Part shown: positions 34,399 through 44,069 of the stretch, piece after piece
Layout: each line of letters begins with the position of its first letter
Position numbering within the stretch: the first letter of the stretch is position 1
Assembly (NCBI RefSeq): GCF_049846925.1
Contig: NZ_JBNCMT010000005.1
Span: 143,372-207,371, forward strand
From: Brevibacillus_H sp049846925
GTDB taxonomy: Bacteria > Bacillota > Bacilli > Brevibacillales > Brevibacillaceae
DNA: 64,000 nt
Direction: 5' to 3'
Made by a program: the position numbers and the translations under genes
Notes under the pieces: generated by a model
Told to the model about the DNA's origin: nothing
The model's database searches: none
What the model saw: the letters and a program-made list of their open reading frames with translations, nothing else

Positions 34399-35124
34399 TT
34401 AGTATTCCGCCGTGATGATCGGTGTCCCTACCTTAATTCTGGTTTGTGAGTGAAGCGCATCAAGGTGGGTTGCCACCTGAACGTTCATCTTGTTTTGACC
34501 CGAGTTAATGAAAGATTCCCATCGCTCGGTATATGCAGAGATACTAGTTACCGTCTCATCCTGAAGACGTTCAATTTCCTTAGCTTGCAGTGAGGAAAGT
34601 ACTGATTTCACCTTGTCCCCCTGCTGATCAACACTCAGTTTATCACTGTATATTCCGCTAATACAAGTGCTAAATTGCGGAATCCTTGAAGCCTTTGTTA
34701 ATAGTAGGGATACTTCCTTGCGAGCTTTCTCAACATCTTGTGCATTTTTACCTGTTCCAGTAATCAGCAGCACAAGATATGCATGAATTTTGCTGTTATG
34801 TGGTACACCAATCATACGGAATTTTATCGTGGCTCCACCTTTTATTGTATGAGATTCATAGATGATTTGATTTTTTTGATTACCTGTTTTTCCGTTATAT
34901 GGTACAGCTAACTTATCCTGCCATTCCCTAGTAAGAGCCTCTAGGTCTTTCGTTGCAGAGACCACTCCTAAGTCAATGGATGTTCTTACTTCTACTTCGG
35001 TTGGCTCGACTCCGGTTTGCTCCATCGCCTGCATGATTTGCGAGATGGTGGATTCTTTTGCCAAGACTGGCATGCATACGATAAACGCTAGTAGTGCAAA
35101 CAAAGCTACTTTTAAGTATCCCAT
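34399..35124 (-). CDS. ywmB: YwmB family secreted/membrane protein
   Basis: About 241 residues: a signal peptide or anchor (MGYLKVALFALLAFIVCMPV, cleavage near VLA-KE), then a soluble domain of about 215 residues that I place in the YwmB family (DUF1779-like) by length and by its position between ywzB and murA. Function is unknown. The ATG was chosen because GGGGGAG lies six bases upstream; longer in-frame starts lack a site. The stop is 24 bases before the murA TTG, so the two are probably co-transcribed. Confidence 0.75.
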   Translation of the reverse strand: MGYLKVALFALLAFIVCMPVLAKESTISQIMQAMEQTGVEPTEVEVRTSIDLGVVSATKDLEALTREWQDKLAVPYNGKTGNQKNQIIYESHTIKGGATIKFRMIGVPHNSKIHAYLVLLITGTGKNAQDVEKARKEVSLLLTKASRIPQFSTCISGIYSDKLSVDQQGDKVKSVLSSLQAKEIERLQDETVTSISAYTERWESFINSGQNKMNVQVATHLDALHSQTRIKVGTPIITAEY

Positions 35125-35235
35125 GTATAACTCCCCCATTTTGCTGCTATCTATGTAAAAATAGTTTGCACGAAAAAATGGTGGCTTATACCAGTCCAAA
35201 CTTCCTAAATCGAACTACCTGACGAACGTACTCTT

Positions 35236-35469
35236 TTACTTGATAAAGTTCTGTAGCATGAGCGACCAACCCAAATACTCCATGAAAAAATCAGCTACCC
35301 CATGTCCGATAAAGATTGAAAGCATGATTTGCAGCAGTTTGGTTTGCGCACTATCTGCTTTCTTCACAAACAAATCAAATCGAAAAATTTGCAAGGCCCA
35401 CCAACTCAAGCCAATACAAACAATTGAAACGACAATGCTCACTAGCGCTGAAACACCGAATGAATCCAT
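35236..35469 (-). CDS. ywzB: YwzB-like DUF1146 small membrane protein
   Basis: A 77-residue protein with two hydrophobic helices (about residues 5-28 and 45-70) and the conserved LSWWALQIFRFDLF segment of the DUF1146/YwzB family. No function is known. I use the ATG eight bases after GAGGAG; a GTG three codons upstream overlaps that site. It leads the ywzB-ywmB-murA group, which in B. subtilis lies between the atp operon and spoIID; here the nuo, inhA and atp regions follow on the upstream side. Confidence 0.78.
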   Translation of the reverse strand: MDSFGVSALVSIVVSIVCIGLSWWALQIFRFDLFVKKADSAQTKLLQIMLSIFIGHGVADFFMEYLGWSLMLQNFIK

Positions 35470-35563
35470 TCCATTCACTCCTCACTATCATTACCCACCC
35501 AACCTAGGATAAGGCTGATGTGAACATTAAACCAACTGTTTCATCTTTTAATGCCAAAGAAAA

Positions 35564-35594
35564 AAGAGGGGCGGCATACTGCCATTCCCCTCTT
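35564..35594 (-). terminator. Terminator of the nuo operon
   Basis: An eight-bp outer stem (AAGAGGGG / CCCCTCTT) with an inner GGCA/TGCC pairing, then TTTTTCTTT on the minus strand, 14 bases after the nuoN stop. Confidence 0.85.
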
Positions 35595-35607
35595 GATTAT
35601 ACACAGT

Positions 35608-37137
35608 TTATTCGCTTGGAACTACTGGTTCACTTGGGACCACCAGGTTACCAATATCGAAATTCGGATTGAAGTTAGCATGAATGTATTGCGTTGCCAC
35701 TTCCGGTACGATACCAAATGCAAGCGTTGCTAGAACGGTTACCAGAACCACAAAGCTTACACCCACTGGAAGCTTGAGTGGTGCTTCTGTTTCGCCTGTA
35801 CGCATGTACATTTGACGAATGATTCCGAAGTAGTAATAGTACGAAATTACACTCGTTGCAACCATGATCGCAGATAACCAGAAATGCTTGAGCAATAAAG
35901 CACTCATGAAGATATAGAACTTACCGAAGAAACCAGCAGACACCGGGATACCTGCAAGTGACAGCAAGAAAATGGTCATTGCGACGGCTGCAAGCGGTGA
36001 ACGGTGGTACAGTCCAGCGAATGCCTTGATTTCTTCTGTTCCCTGATCTCGTGTCACTACCATGATAATCGCAAACGCACCAAAGCTCATCAGCAAGTAA
36101 GCGAAAAGATAGAATATCACTTGTTCAAAGAAGAAGAACTTCGTAATCGTAACAAATGGCACCAGTAAGTAACCCGCTTGCGCAATACCCGAGTAAGCCA
36201 TCATTCGTTTTACATTTGTTTGGCGAACAGCCATTGTATTACCAATTACCATTGTCAAACCTGCAATGATCGACAGATACAAGCTCAAATCAGTCGAACT
36301 TCCATAGATTCCGAAGAAAGATAGAAGCAGAATGCGGATAACAATGGCAAAACCTGCTGCTTTGGAAACCACAGCCAAGAATGCCGTAACAGGTGTCGGT
36401 GCTCCCTGATATACATCAGGTGCCCACATATGGTTCGGCACAATTGCGATCTTGAAGCCAAGACCAGCAATCATCAATGCATACGCCAGAAGTACAAGGA
36501 ATTCGAATCCGTTGGCATATGCTTCACCAAGACGTTGTGCGATCTCATACAAGTTCGTTGTTCCAGTAATCCCGTAGATGTATGACATACCAAACAACGT
36601 GAATGCTGTTGCAATTCCGCCAGCAACAACATATTTGAATGCTGCTTCATTGGATTGAATCTTATGTTTGCGCAACCCTACAAGTACAAAGGAAGCGATG
36701 GACAAAAGCTCCAAACCTACGAACAACGTAATCAAATCGGCAGAAGATGCCATTACCATTGCTCCCAATAATCCAGCCAGGAGCAGATAGTAGTACTCTC
36801 CTTGATGCGTAATTTCACCTTTTTGCAAGTACGATTGAGAAAGGATCAGGGTGAACGCAACCCCACCAAGGAATAACAATTTGAATGCATTACCGAAGTC
36901 ATCGACACGCATCATATCGGCCATAAATGAGTATGGCTGATCAAGAGCGGCCATGTTGCGAAGTACGAACCAGCCAGCAAGCAGTACACCTGCTAATGAC
37001 AGCCAGCCAAGGACGGCACGACTCGTACGTTTGCCCATAAACAAATCAATCAACGATAATAGTGTAGCGCAGCCAAGAATAATGAATTCGGGAAGAAGGT
37101 AGCTCCAATTGTAATGAGCCAAGATATTCGTTGTCAT
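35608..37137 (-). CDS. nuoN: NADH-quinone oxidoreductase (complex I) subunit N
   Basis: A 509-residue polytopic membrane protein (about 14 helices), one of the three antiporter-like proton-pumping subunits. The signature stretch IAIVPNHMWAPDVYQGAPTP then VTAFLAVVSKAAGFAIVI, with its conserved lysine, and MAYSGIAQAGYLLVP are typical of NuoN. It is the last gene of the operon, seven bases after nuoM, with GGGGGGTAAG upstream. The acidic C-terminal tail after the last helix ends in a short Val-Pro-Ser-Glu duplication (VVPSEPVVPSE). Confidence 0.95.
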   Translation of the reverse strand: MTTNILAHYNWSYLLPEFIILGCATLLSLIDLFMGKRTSRAVLGWLSLAGVLLAGWFVLRNMAALDQPYSFMADMMRVDDFGNAFKLLFLGGVAFTLILSQSYLQKGEITHQGEYYYLLLAGLLGAMVMASSADLITLFVGLELLSIASFVLVGLRKHKIQSNEAAFKYVVAGGIATAFTLFGMSYIYGITGTTNLYEIAQRLGEAYANGFEFLVLLAYALMIAGLGFKIAIVPNHMWAPDVYQGAPTPVTAFLAVVSKAAGFAIVIRILLLSFFGIYGSSTDLSLYLSIIAGLTMVIGNTMAVRQTNVKRMMAYSGIAQAGYLLVPFVTITKFFFFEQVIFYLFAYLLMSFGAFAIIMVVTRDQGTEEIKAFAGLYHRSPLAAVAMTIFLLSLAGIPVSAGFFGKFYIFMSALLLKHFWLSAIMVATSVISYYYYFGIIRQMYMRTGETEAPLKLPVGVSFVVLVTVLATLAFGIVPEVATQYIHANFNPNFDIGNLVVPSEPVVPSE

Positions 37138-37143
37138 GGTTGC

Positions 37144-38697
37144 TTACCCCCCTATCCCTGGAACGATTGGTACTATCGTTTTTAATGTTTCTTGTAACGG
37201 ATCACTGAGAACCGCTGGATAGATACCGATCAGAATGATAAAGCCTAAGAGAACAATCATCGGAATTACTTCAACCGGTTGTGCATCTGCCAAGTGAAGG
37301 TGCTCTTCACGAGTTGGTCCGAACGTCGTACGAAGAGTCGCACGGAGTAAGTACACAGCAGTAAGGATAATACCCAAGCAACCGACTGCAGCAATGATTG
37401 GCATTACTCCGAACAGACCCAGGAACGCAAGGAATTCACTGATAAACCCTGACATACCAGGCAGACCGAGGGAGGCCATCGCTGCCGCAAGCAGAATACC
37501 GCTTACAAATGGCATGGACTTCGCCAAACCACCAAGTTCATTCAAATTGGAAGTGCCAACACGTTCCCAGATGACTCCCACCAGGAAGAACATCAATGCT
37601 GAGATGAAACCGTGAGAAACTACTTGGAAGATCGCACCTTGGAAGCCCACCGTGTTCATCGCGGCAAGACCAAGCAATACGATACCCATGTGACTGATAC
37701 TAGAGTAAGCCAAGACCATTTTCAGGTCTTTTTGCACGAAAGCCAAAATTGCTCCGTAAATAATATTCAGAACCCCAAGTACAGCCATCCAGGTTGCAAA
37801 GTTATAGGCTTGCTCTGGGAAGAAACCAATTCCCATACGAATCAAACCGTAAGCACCCATCTTCAACAGGATACCGGAGTGAATCATAACGATAGAAGGT
37901 GGCGCTTGCACGTGAACCTTCAACATCCATGTGTGGAACGGGAAAATTGGTAATTTGATACCGAATGCGATAAACAAGGCTAGGAACAAACCAAAACGAA
38001 GTGTTTCACTGATGTGTCCAAGCATTGGATTTGTTGTTTGTGACAAGGCAGCAGTCAACTCTGCCATGTTCATGGTAAGGTCGCCATTTGCATTTGGAAC
38101 GTTCATGTAAATTGTGATGAACGCAAGCAACATGATCGCTGAACCTACACCATTATATAGAAGGAACTTGTTCGCTGCACGTTCACGTTCGGAGTAACCC
38201 CAGATACCAATCAGGAAGTACATCGGTACCAGTGTTAATTCGAAGAAGATAAAGAACAGGAACAGGTTTTGCGTCGTGAATACACCGAACATCCCGATCA
38301 AAAGAATATTGAACAGAATGAAGTATTCTTTTAGGCGCTTTTTGAGATGAGTGGAGGCAATCGCTGCCAGTGTACCAATAATTGCAGTCAGTACGACCAG
38401 CGGCATGGATACACCGTCAACACCCATTTCATACTTGATATTCAGGTTAAACAGTTGACCTGCATTATCAATTGCCGCAGGGATGGTAATCCAGTTTGTT
38501 TGTTCAACAAACTGCATCGTAGCTTTTGAATAGTCAAAGCCTGAGAAAAGCATGAATGACAGAACAAGCGGTAAGAGGGTTCCTAGAATCCCGACTTGCT
38601 TAATCACGCTACCTTGATGCTTTGGAATAAATGCTATTACAAGAATAGCAAGCAGTGGAGAGAGCGTAATCAGCGTGAGCAACATGCTATTTAACAC
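37144..38697 (-). CDS. nuoM: NADH-quinone oxidoreductase (complex I) subunit M
   Basis: About 517 residues and 14 membrane helices; the second antiporter-like subunit. Conserved stretches include the early FFELTLVPMYFLIGIWG (with its essential Glu), GIKLPIFPFHTWMLKVHVQA, PPSIVMIHSGILLKMGAYGL and SISHMGIVLLGL. I use the GTG eight bases after GGAGG, which overlaps the end of nuoL by 11 bases. A TTG five codons earlier precedes the site, and an ATG four codons later is too distant. The nuoL-nuoM overlap implies translational coupling. Confidence 0.94.
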   Translation of the reverse strand: MLNSMLLTLITLSPLLAILVIAFIPKHQGSVIKQVGILGTLLPLVLSFMLFSGFDYSKATMQFVEQTNWITIPAAIDNAGQLFNLNIKYEMGVDGVSMPLVVLTAIIGTLAAIASTHLKKRLKEYFILFNILLIGMFGVFTTQNLFLFFIFFELTLVPMYFLIGIWGYSERERAANKFLLYNGVGSAIMLLAFITIYMNVPNANGDLTMNMAELTAALSQTTNPMLGHISETLRFGLFLALFIAFGIKLPIFPFHTWMLKVHVQAPPSIVMIHSGILLKMGAYGLIRMGIGFFPEQAYNFATWMAVLGVLNIIYGAILAFVQKDLKMVLAYSSISHMGIVLLGLAAMNTVGFQGAIFQVVSHGFISALMFFLVGVIWERVGTSNLNELGGLAKSMPFVSGILLAAAMASLGLPGMSGFISEFLAFLGLFGVMPIIAAVGCLGIILTAVYLLRATLRTTFGPTREEHLHLADAQPVEVIPMIVLLGFIILIGIYPAVLSDPLQETLKTIVPIVPGIGG

Positions 38698-40603
38698 CTG
38701 GGACACCTCCAAACGCTGTAAGTCCGATCACTAACAGAACAAGACCCGCCAACACCACAAATCCGTAAGTTTGCATCTGTCCATTCTGGATGCGGGCATT
38801 CACAGCACCGATCGTATTAGCGATGAAAGCAACCAATTGTACCAAACCATCGACAACATATCGGTCAAACAGATCTAGTACCCATCCAAACCACTTAAGC
38901 GGTTGAACAAATACGGCATGATAAATTTCATCTACATAGTATTTGCGGAATGAAAGCTGATAGAGCCACGGCATTGGGCGAGCGATCATATCACGAGAAA
39001 TTGATTGTTTTGCGTACATGAGATAAGCCAAGAGAATTCCGAGTACAGAAACGAGAATTGCCATTACTTGTACCCATGCTGCAGCGTGTCCTTCTTCTTG
39101 TCCGAACACACTTGCAATTGCTTCGCCTGTTGATCCTTCTACCAACCAATGATGCAAGATTGGCGAGAACGGCGTGTTAAAGAATCCGGCAACAACTGCT
39201 AAAACAGCTAGCAACATCAAAGGAATTGTCATTACTGCTGGAGATTCATGTGCTTTGTCATGACCGTGTCCTCTTGGTTTACCAACGAAGGTAAGGAAGA
39301 ACAGACGGAACATGTAGAAAGCTGTGAAGAACGCCGCAATAATTGCCATCCATAACAAGTCCATACGATCAGCAAGATACACAGCACCAAGAATTTCTTC
39401 TTTGGACCAAAATCCTGCGAATGGAGGAACACCGGCAATTGCCAAACATCCGATTAAGAACGTCCAGGCTGTGATCGGCATTTTCTTCCACAAGCCACCC
39501 ATTTCAAAAATGTCTTGTGTATGCACGGCATGGATTACACTACCTGCTGCCAAGAACAGTAAGGCTTTGAAGAAAGCATGTGTCATCAAGTGGAACGTAC
39601 CTGCAACATATCCAGCAGCTCCTGCAGCACCAAGTGCCAACATCATGTAACCAAGCTGACTCACTGTGGAATATGCCAGTACACGTTTGATGTCTCGTTG
39701 TGTCAAACCAATGGAAGCAGCAAAGATCGCTGTAATTCCACCGACATAAGCAACTACATTCAATGCAGTTTCAGAAGCAATGAACAATGGGAAAGCCGCA
39801 GCTACCAAGTATACCCCTGCAGCAACCATCGTTGCAGCGTGGATTAATGCAGATACTGGTGTAGGACCTTCCATCGCATCTGGCAACCATGTATGCAATG
39901 GGAACTGACCTGATTTACCCATCGCACCGATGAAAATCAAAATAGCACAGAGAGTAATCATCCACGGTTCCAAACGACCTGCGGAAATTGCACTGAAAAT
40001 CTCGCTATATTCGAAGCTTCCTGTCCACCAGAACAGTAGAGCAATACCGATAAACAAACCAACGTCACCAATACGAGTAACGATGAACGCTTTTTTCGCT
40101 GCTGCTTTCGCTTCTTGCTTGAAGAAGTAGAAACCTACGAGCAAGAACGAACATACCCCTACCAGCTCCCAGAAGATGTACACTTGCAGCAAGTTAGGAG
40201 AGATAACAAGGCCAAGCATCGAGAAAGTAAAGAGTGACAGGTATTGATAAAATACCGGAAAACGATCATCCCCGTGCATATACCCTTTGGAGTAGATTTG
40301 CACAAGCAAGCTGACAAACGTAACAATAACAAGCATTAACGCATTAAGCTGATTTACTTCGAAACCCATCCGTACGATTGTGTCGCCAATTTGCAACCAA
40401 TCGACAGCGAATTTATAATCTGCTGCACCTTCTTTGAAGCGCTCCAAGAAGGTCATTACTGCCATGATAAAGGAAATTCCGATAGCCAGAACTCCCACAA
40501 AAACCGATCCCTCTTTCAACTGTCGACCAAATGAGACGATCAAGATGAAAGCGAAGAGCGGAAAAAGAGGGATAAGCCAGGCGTATTGCATTATCGTATC
40601 CAT
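38687..40603 (-). CDS. nuoL: NADH-quinone oxidoreductase (complex I) subunit L
   Basis: A 638-residue subunit, about 16 helices. Characteristic parts are LLVGFYFFKQEAKAAAKKAF, GQFPLHTWLPDAMEGPTPVS then ALIHAATMVAAGVYL, and VLAYSTVSQLGYMMLALG. The C-terminal region contains the long lateral-helix segment (around residues 520-590) that runs along NuoM and NuoN. ATG with AAAGGATAGGTG upstream. All three pump subunits are intact, so the membrane arm of complex I is complete. Confidence 0.95.
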   Translation of the reverse strand: MDTIMQYAWLIPLFPLFAFILIVSFGRQLKEGSVFVGVLAIGISFIMAVMTFLERFKEGAADYKFAVDWLQIGDTIVRMGFEVNQLNALMLVIVTFVSLLVQIYSKGYMHGDDRFPVFYQYLSLFTFSMLGLVISPNLLQVYIFWELVGVCSFLLVGFYFFKQEAKAAAKKAFIVTRIGDVGLFIGIALLFWWTGSFEYSEIFSAISAGRLEPWMITLCAILIFIGAMGKSGQFPLHTWLPDAMEGPTPVSALIHAATMVAAGVYLVAAAFPLFIASETALNVVAYVGGITAIFAASIGLTQRDIKRVLAYSTVSQLGYMMLALGAAGAAGYVAGTFHLMTHAFFKALLFLAAGSVIHAVHTQDIFEMGGLWKKMPITAWTFLIGCLAIAGVPPFAGFWSKEEILGAVYLADRMDLLWMAIIAAFFTAFYMFRLFFLTFVGKPRGHGHDKAHESPAVMTIPLMLLAVLAVVAGFFNTPFSPILHHWLVEGSTGEAIASVFGQEEGHAAAWVQVMAILVSVLGILLAYLMYAKQSISRDMIARPMPWLYQLSFRKYYVDEIYHAVFVQPLKWFGWVLDLFDRYVVDGLVQLVAFIANTIGAVNARIQNGQMQTYGFVVLAGLVLLVIGLTAFGGVPGVK

Positions 40604-40627
40604 AAGTTCACCTATCCTTTTCCTTTT

Positions 40628-40939
40628 CTAACGTTTCATCGTGTCCATCTCGTCAACTTCAACAGTATCACGGTTGCGGTATAGAGCGAGTAGGATTGCG
40701 ATGCCCACTGCTACCTCCGCAGCAGCAATCGTCATTGTAAATAACGTGAAGATTTGACCTGTAATCGAAGCAAACATACCGTATTTTGCAAATGCAACGA
40801 GGTTAATATTAACCGCATTGAACATTAACTCGATTGATAGAAGGACAATGATTGCACTTCTTTTAGTTAATGCGCCGTACAAGCCAACACTGAACAGAAT
40901 CAAGGCGACCAATAAATAAGAGGATAACGGTACACTCAT
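40628..40939 (-). CDS. nuoK: NADH-quinone oxidoreductase (complex I) subunit K
   Basis: A 103-residue protein with three helices. Two membrane-buried glutamates of the proton path lie in IVLLSIELMFNAVNINLVAF and TIAAAEVAVGIAILLALYRN. The start overlaps the nuoJ stop (ATGA). The length and motifs are exactly those of MrpC/NuoK-type subunits in complex I. Confidence 0.95.
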   Translation of the reverse strand: MSVPLSSYLLVALILFSVGLYGALTKRSAIIVLLSIELMFNAVNINLVAFAKYGMFASITGQIFTLFTMTIAAAEVAVGIAILLALYRNRDTVEVDEMDTMKR

Positions 40940-41451
40940 TCTTTGTCCCCCTCCTTCTTCGCCATGATAATTGCACCAACTAAGGCTACAAGTAACAAGA
41001 CAGACACAAGCTCAAACGGAATTACATATTTCGTAAATACTTCAATACCAATTTGTTTTACATTGCTGATAGCTGGGTCTGCAGGGGTTACAGGTCCCAT
41101 AGGAGGCCAAACTGTCTTTTGAATTCCCAAGAACACGATCACAAAGAAAGCAGCTACCCCAACAAAGGTGAGAAACTTGTTCTGTGCACGATTACTTCCG
41201 TTGTCATGTGCATCGTGCTTGGTCAGCATGATTCCAAACAGCATCAGTATGGAGATCGCACCAGAGTATACCAAGACTTGAGAAACGGCCACAAACTCGG
41301 CATCCAAGAGTACAAATAGTCCTGCAATGCTGATGAACGTCACCCCGATGGCAACCACCATGTGAACAACTCGGGTAAAGCTAATCATAAAAACAGCTCC
41401 GCCGATTGTTAGCAGGGACAGGATAAAGAACGCTACAAATGAAGCACTCAT
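40936..41451 (-). CDS. nuoJ: NADH-quinone oxidoreductase (complex I) subunit J
   Basis: About 171 residues with five helices. VHMVVAIGVTFISIAGLFVL then EFVAVSQVLVYSGAISILML contains the conserved pi-bulge helix region, including the V-L-V-Y-x-G-A-I motif of NuoJ. The ATG directly after the nuoI stop has GGGAGG 10 bases upstream; a longer in-frame start inside nuoI lacks a site. Translationally coupled with nuoK through ATGA. Confidence 0.92.
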   Translation of the reverse strand: MSASFVAFFILSLLTIGGAVFMISFTRVVHMVVAIGVTFISIAGLFVLLDAEFVAVSQVLVYSGAISILMLFGIMLTKHDAHDNGSNRAQNKFLTFVGVAAFFVIVFLGIQKTVWPPMGPVTPADPAISNVKQIGIEVFTKYVIPFELVSVLLLVALVGAIIMAKKEGDKE

Positions 41452-41452
41452 T

Positions 41453-41866
41453 CTAGTTTTCCTCCCTGACGTTTGTATTGTTATCATCTAACCACTTCAA
41501 GTTCTTATACAGTTCATCTCGGCTATAAACAGCTAACTCGAAGTTGTTACTCATTACAATTGCATTCGTTGGGCATACCTCTGTACATAGGTCACAGAGA
41601 ATGCAAATTTCAAAGTTGATATCATATGTGTCAATAATTTTACCCTTTTTTGCTGGATCTGGATGAGCTTTACCCGTTAATTGGATACACTCTGTAGGGC
41701 AAATACGCGCACATTGGTTGCAAACAATGCATTTTTCAGGTGAAAAGTGCTGAATTCCACGAAAACGTGGTGGCATAGGATACGGCACATCCGGATAAAA
41801 GTGCGTTACTTTTTTCTCGGTGAGCTTCTTTAAAATGAACCCCAGCCCTTTAGCAAAGCCTAGCAT
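41453..41866 (-). CDS. nuoI: NADH-quinone oxidoreductase (complex I) subunit I, 2[4Fe-4S] ferredoxin-like
   Basis: A 137-residue iron-sulfur subunit. It carries two classic C-x2-C-x2-C-x3-C-P motifs (CIVCNQCARICPTECI and CILCDLCTEVCPTNAI) that bind clusters N6a and N6b. RFRGIQHFSPEKC precedes the first. It passes electrons to NuoB. The N-terminal membrane-contact helix is short, as in Bacillus versions. In this 11-subunit complex, with no NuoEFG, the peripheral entry point for electrons is at or near this subunit; that is established for similar complexes but the donor is not known here. Confidence 0.95.
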   Translation of the reverse strand: MLGFAKGLGFILKKLTEKKVTHFYPDVPYPMPPRFRGIQHFSPEKCIVCNQCARICPTECIQLTGKAHPDPAKKGKIIDTYDINFEICILCDLCTEVCPTNAIVMSNNFELAVYSRDELYKNLKWLDDNNTNVREEN

Positions 41867-41904
41867 TGTGTTTCCCCCCTTACGATTTGAATGGCTTTAG
41901 CGGC

Positions 41905-42918
41905 TTACTGCCCCAACGTACCGTTCTGAACGGAGATGAAGACGGCTGTTAGCAGTATGTTGAGTAGTGCAACTGGCAGAAGGCCTTTCCATGCAAATGA
42001 CATCAGTTGGTCAACACGCAAGCGAGGCATCGTAGCCCGAAGCCAGAATTGGAAAAATACATACAAAGAGAATTTCAGGATAAACCAAACGATTCCTGGA
42101 ATAAATCCTAGTGCAGGGTGAATTGGAAGCCATCCGCCCAGGAACAGAATCGTGATCAGTGAACCCATACCAAACATGTACACATACTCAGCCAACATAA
42201 ACATGGCAAAGCGGAAACCTGAGTATTCTACGTGATAACCCGCAACTAGCTCAGACTCTGCCTCTGGCAAGTCAAATGGAGTACGGTTCAATTCGGCTTG
42301 AGCGGCAATGATGAATACTAAGAACGCAATAAACTGAGGAACGATATTCCATACATCGCGTTGACCTTCAACAATATCAATTAAGTTCATGCTTCCTGTC
42401 ATTAAGATGACACCAACTACTGACATAACAAGTGGCACTTCATAGCTGATCATCTGTGCAGCAGAACGCAAACCACCAATTAATGAGTATTTATTGTTGG
42501 AAGCCCAACCACCCATAATAACACCAATAACGGTAATACCAGAAACAGCCATGTAGTAGAGAACGCCGATACCTAAATCAGCGAAGTGAAGGGTATCTGT
42601 AAAAGGAATAACAGCCAAAACAGCAAAGGATGGAGCATAGGCAAGGACTGGTGCCAAGGCAAACAACACTTTGTCAGCATGTTTTGGACGAGTATCTTCT
42701 TTTAACAACAGCTTCGCTACGTCAGCAACGGTTTGAAGCAATCCAAGCGGACCCACTCGGTTCGGACCGATACGCAACTGCATCCAGCCGATTACTTTAC
42801 GTTCAAAGTAGATAGCATAGGTTACGAATCCGAGTACAACACCCAGTAACGCTACGCCAGCTAATAGAAACAGTACAACATTTAATACCGAGGGAGTTTC
42901 TTGCAAAAGTTCACTCAT
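41905..42918 (-). CDS. nuoH: NADH-quinone oxidoreductase (complex I) subunit H
   Basis: A 337-residue subunit of about eight helices that, with NuoB and NuoD, shapes the quinone-binding chamber. Hallmarks: YFERKVIGWMQLRIGPNRVG, DVAKLLLKED, AQAELNRTPFDLPEAESELV (with the conserved E/D cluster) and RATMPRLRVDQLM near the end. Its ATG overlaps the nuoD stop (TAATG). Full length. Confidence 0.96.
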   Translation of the reverse strand: MSELLQETPSVLNVVLFLLAGVALLGVVLGFVTYAIYFERKVIGWMQLRIGPNRVGPLGLLQTVADVAKLLLKEDTRPKHADKVLFALAPVLAYAPSFAVLAVIPFTDTLHFADLGIGVLYYMAVSGITVIGVIMGGWASNNKYSLIGGLRSAAQMISYEVPLVMSVVGVILMTGSMNLIDIVEGQRDVWNIVPQFIAFLVFIIAAQAELNRTPFDLPEAESELVAGYHVEYSGFRFAMFMLAEYVYMFGMGSLITILFLGGWLPIHPALGFIPGIVWFILKFSLYVFFQFWLRATMPRLRVDQLMSFAWKGLLPVALLNILLTAVFISVQNGTLGQ

Positions 42919-44066
42919 TATGCGTCAACCTCCCCAAGAACGATGTCAATACTACCCAAAATCGCAACCATGTCTGCCATATTTTGACCTTTTAACAGCT
43001 TAGGCAGAATCTGCAGGTTATTAAAAGATGGACGGCGAAGCTTCAAGCGCCATGGCTTATCTTTTCCTTGGCTTGCAATATAAACGCCGATCTCTCCGCG
43101 AGGTGATTCGATTCGCACGAATGTTTCACCAACTGGCGGACGAATGACTTTTGGTACTTTGCCCAATACTTCCCCTTCTTTCGGGATTTGAGCCAGCGCC
43201 TGTTCCACAATACGAAGTGATTGCTCCATTTCAGCGAGACGCAAGTGGTATCTTGCCATACAGTCACCCTCGGTTGTTGTTGGAACGTCAAATTCAAAAC
43301 GGTCGTAAATGCTATATGGTTCGTCTTTGCGAAGATCCCACTTCTCTCCCGTACAGCGAAGCATGACACCAGAAAGAGAATGATTCAAAGCATCTTCACG
43401 ATTGTATTTTCCGATTCCGGTTAGACGGTTAACGAAGATTTCATTCCCGGTAACCAAAGCGTGGTAGTTGTGCAATTCCTTTTTCATATACTGAACAAAC
43501 TCAGATGCTTTCTCAATCCAACCCGGAGGCGCGTCCCATTTGAGTCCGCCAATCCGCATGTAGTTGTATGTCAAACGTGCTCCACACAATTCATTGAAAA
43601 GATCAAGAATCTTCTCACGGTCACGGAAGGCAAACAAGAATGGACTCATTGCACCGATATCGAGAAGATAGGTTCCCCACCAAACCATGTGACTCGCAAC
43701 CCGGTTGAGCTCCATTACGATTACTCGCAAATATTCTGCTCTTTCCGGAATTTGCAGCCCCATCATGGTTTCAACTGCATGACAGAGAACGTAGTTATTC
43801 GTCATGGCAGACAGGTAATCAAGACGGTCTGTATAAGGAATAATCTGTGTATAATTCAGGTTTTCCGCCAATTTTTCTGTTCCACGATGAAGATAACCAA
43901 TCACCGGAATTGCTTCATTGATTGTTTCCCCGTCGATCTTTACAACAAGTCGAAATACACCGTGTGTACTTGGATGCTGAGGACCAACGTTCAACAACAT
44001 TTCTTCTGTGCGGAGACCTGTAGATGGGAATGTTCTATTATCCAAGGAAGTCATATCTAAGCTCAT
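42918..44066 (-). CDS. nuoD: NADH-quinone oxidoreductase (complex I) subunit D (49 kDa type)
   Basis: This 382-residue peripheral-arm subunit is homologous to the large subunit of [NiFe] hydrogenases but without metal ligands. MLLNVGPQHPSTHGVFRLVV near the N-terminus includes the quinone-contacting histidine. YLHRGTEKLAENLNYTQIIP and DRLDYLSAMTNNYVLCHAVE follow, and the C-terminus is IVLGEVDA, whose last residues matter in this family. NuoC and NuoD are separate here, not fused as in E. coli. Confidence 0.95.
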   Translation of the reverse strand: MSLDMTSLDNRTFPSTGLRTEEMLLNVGPQHPSTHGVFRLVVKIDGETINEAIPVIGYLHRGTEKLAENLNYTQIIPYTDRLDYLSAMTNNYVLCHAVETMMGLQIPERAEYLRVIVMELNRVASHMVWWGTYLLDIGAMSPFLFAFRDREKILDLFNELCGARLTYNYMRIGGLKWDAPPGWIEKASEFVQYMKKELHNYHALVTGNEIFVNRLTGIGKYNREDALNHSLSGVMLRCTGEKWDLRKDEPYSIYDRFEFDVPTTTEGDCMARYHLRLAEMEQSLRIVEQALAQIPKEGEVLGKVPKVIRPPVGETFVRIESPRGEIGVYIASQGKDKPWRLKLRRPSFNNLQILPKLLKGQNMADMVAILGSIDIVLGEVDA

Positions 44067-44069
44067 CTC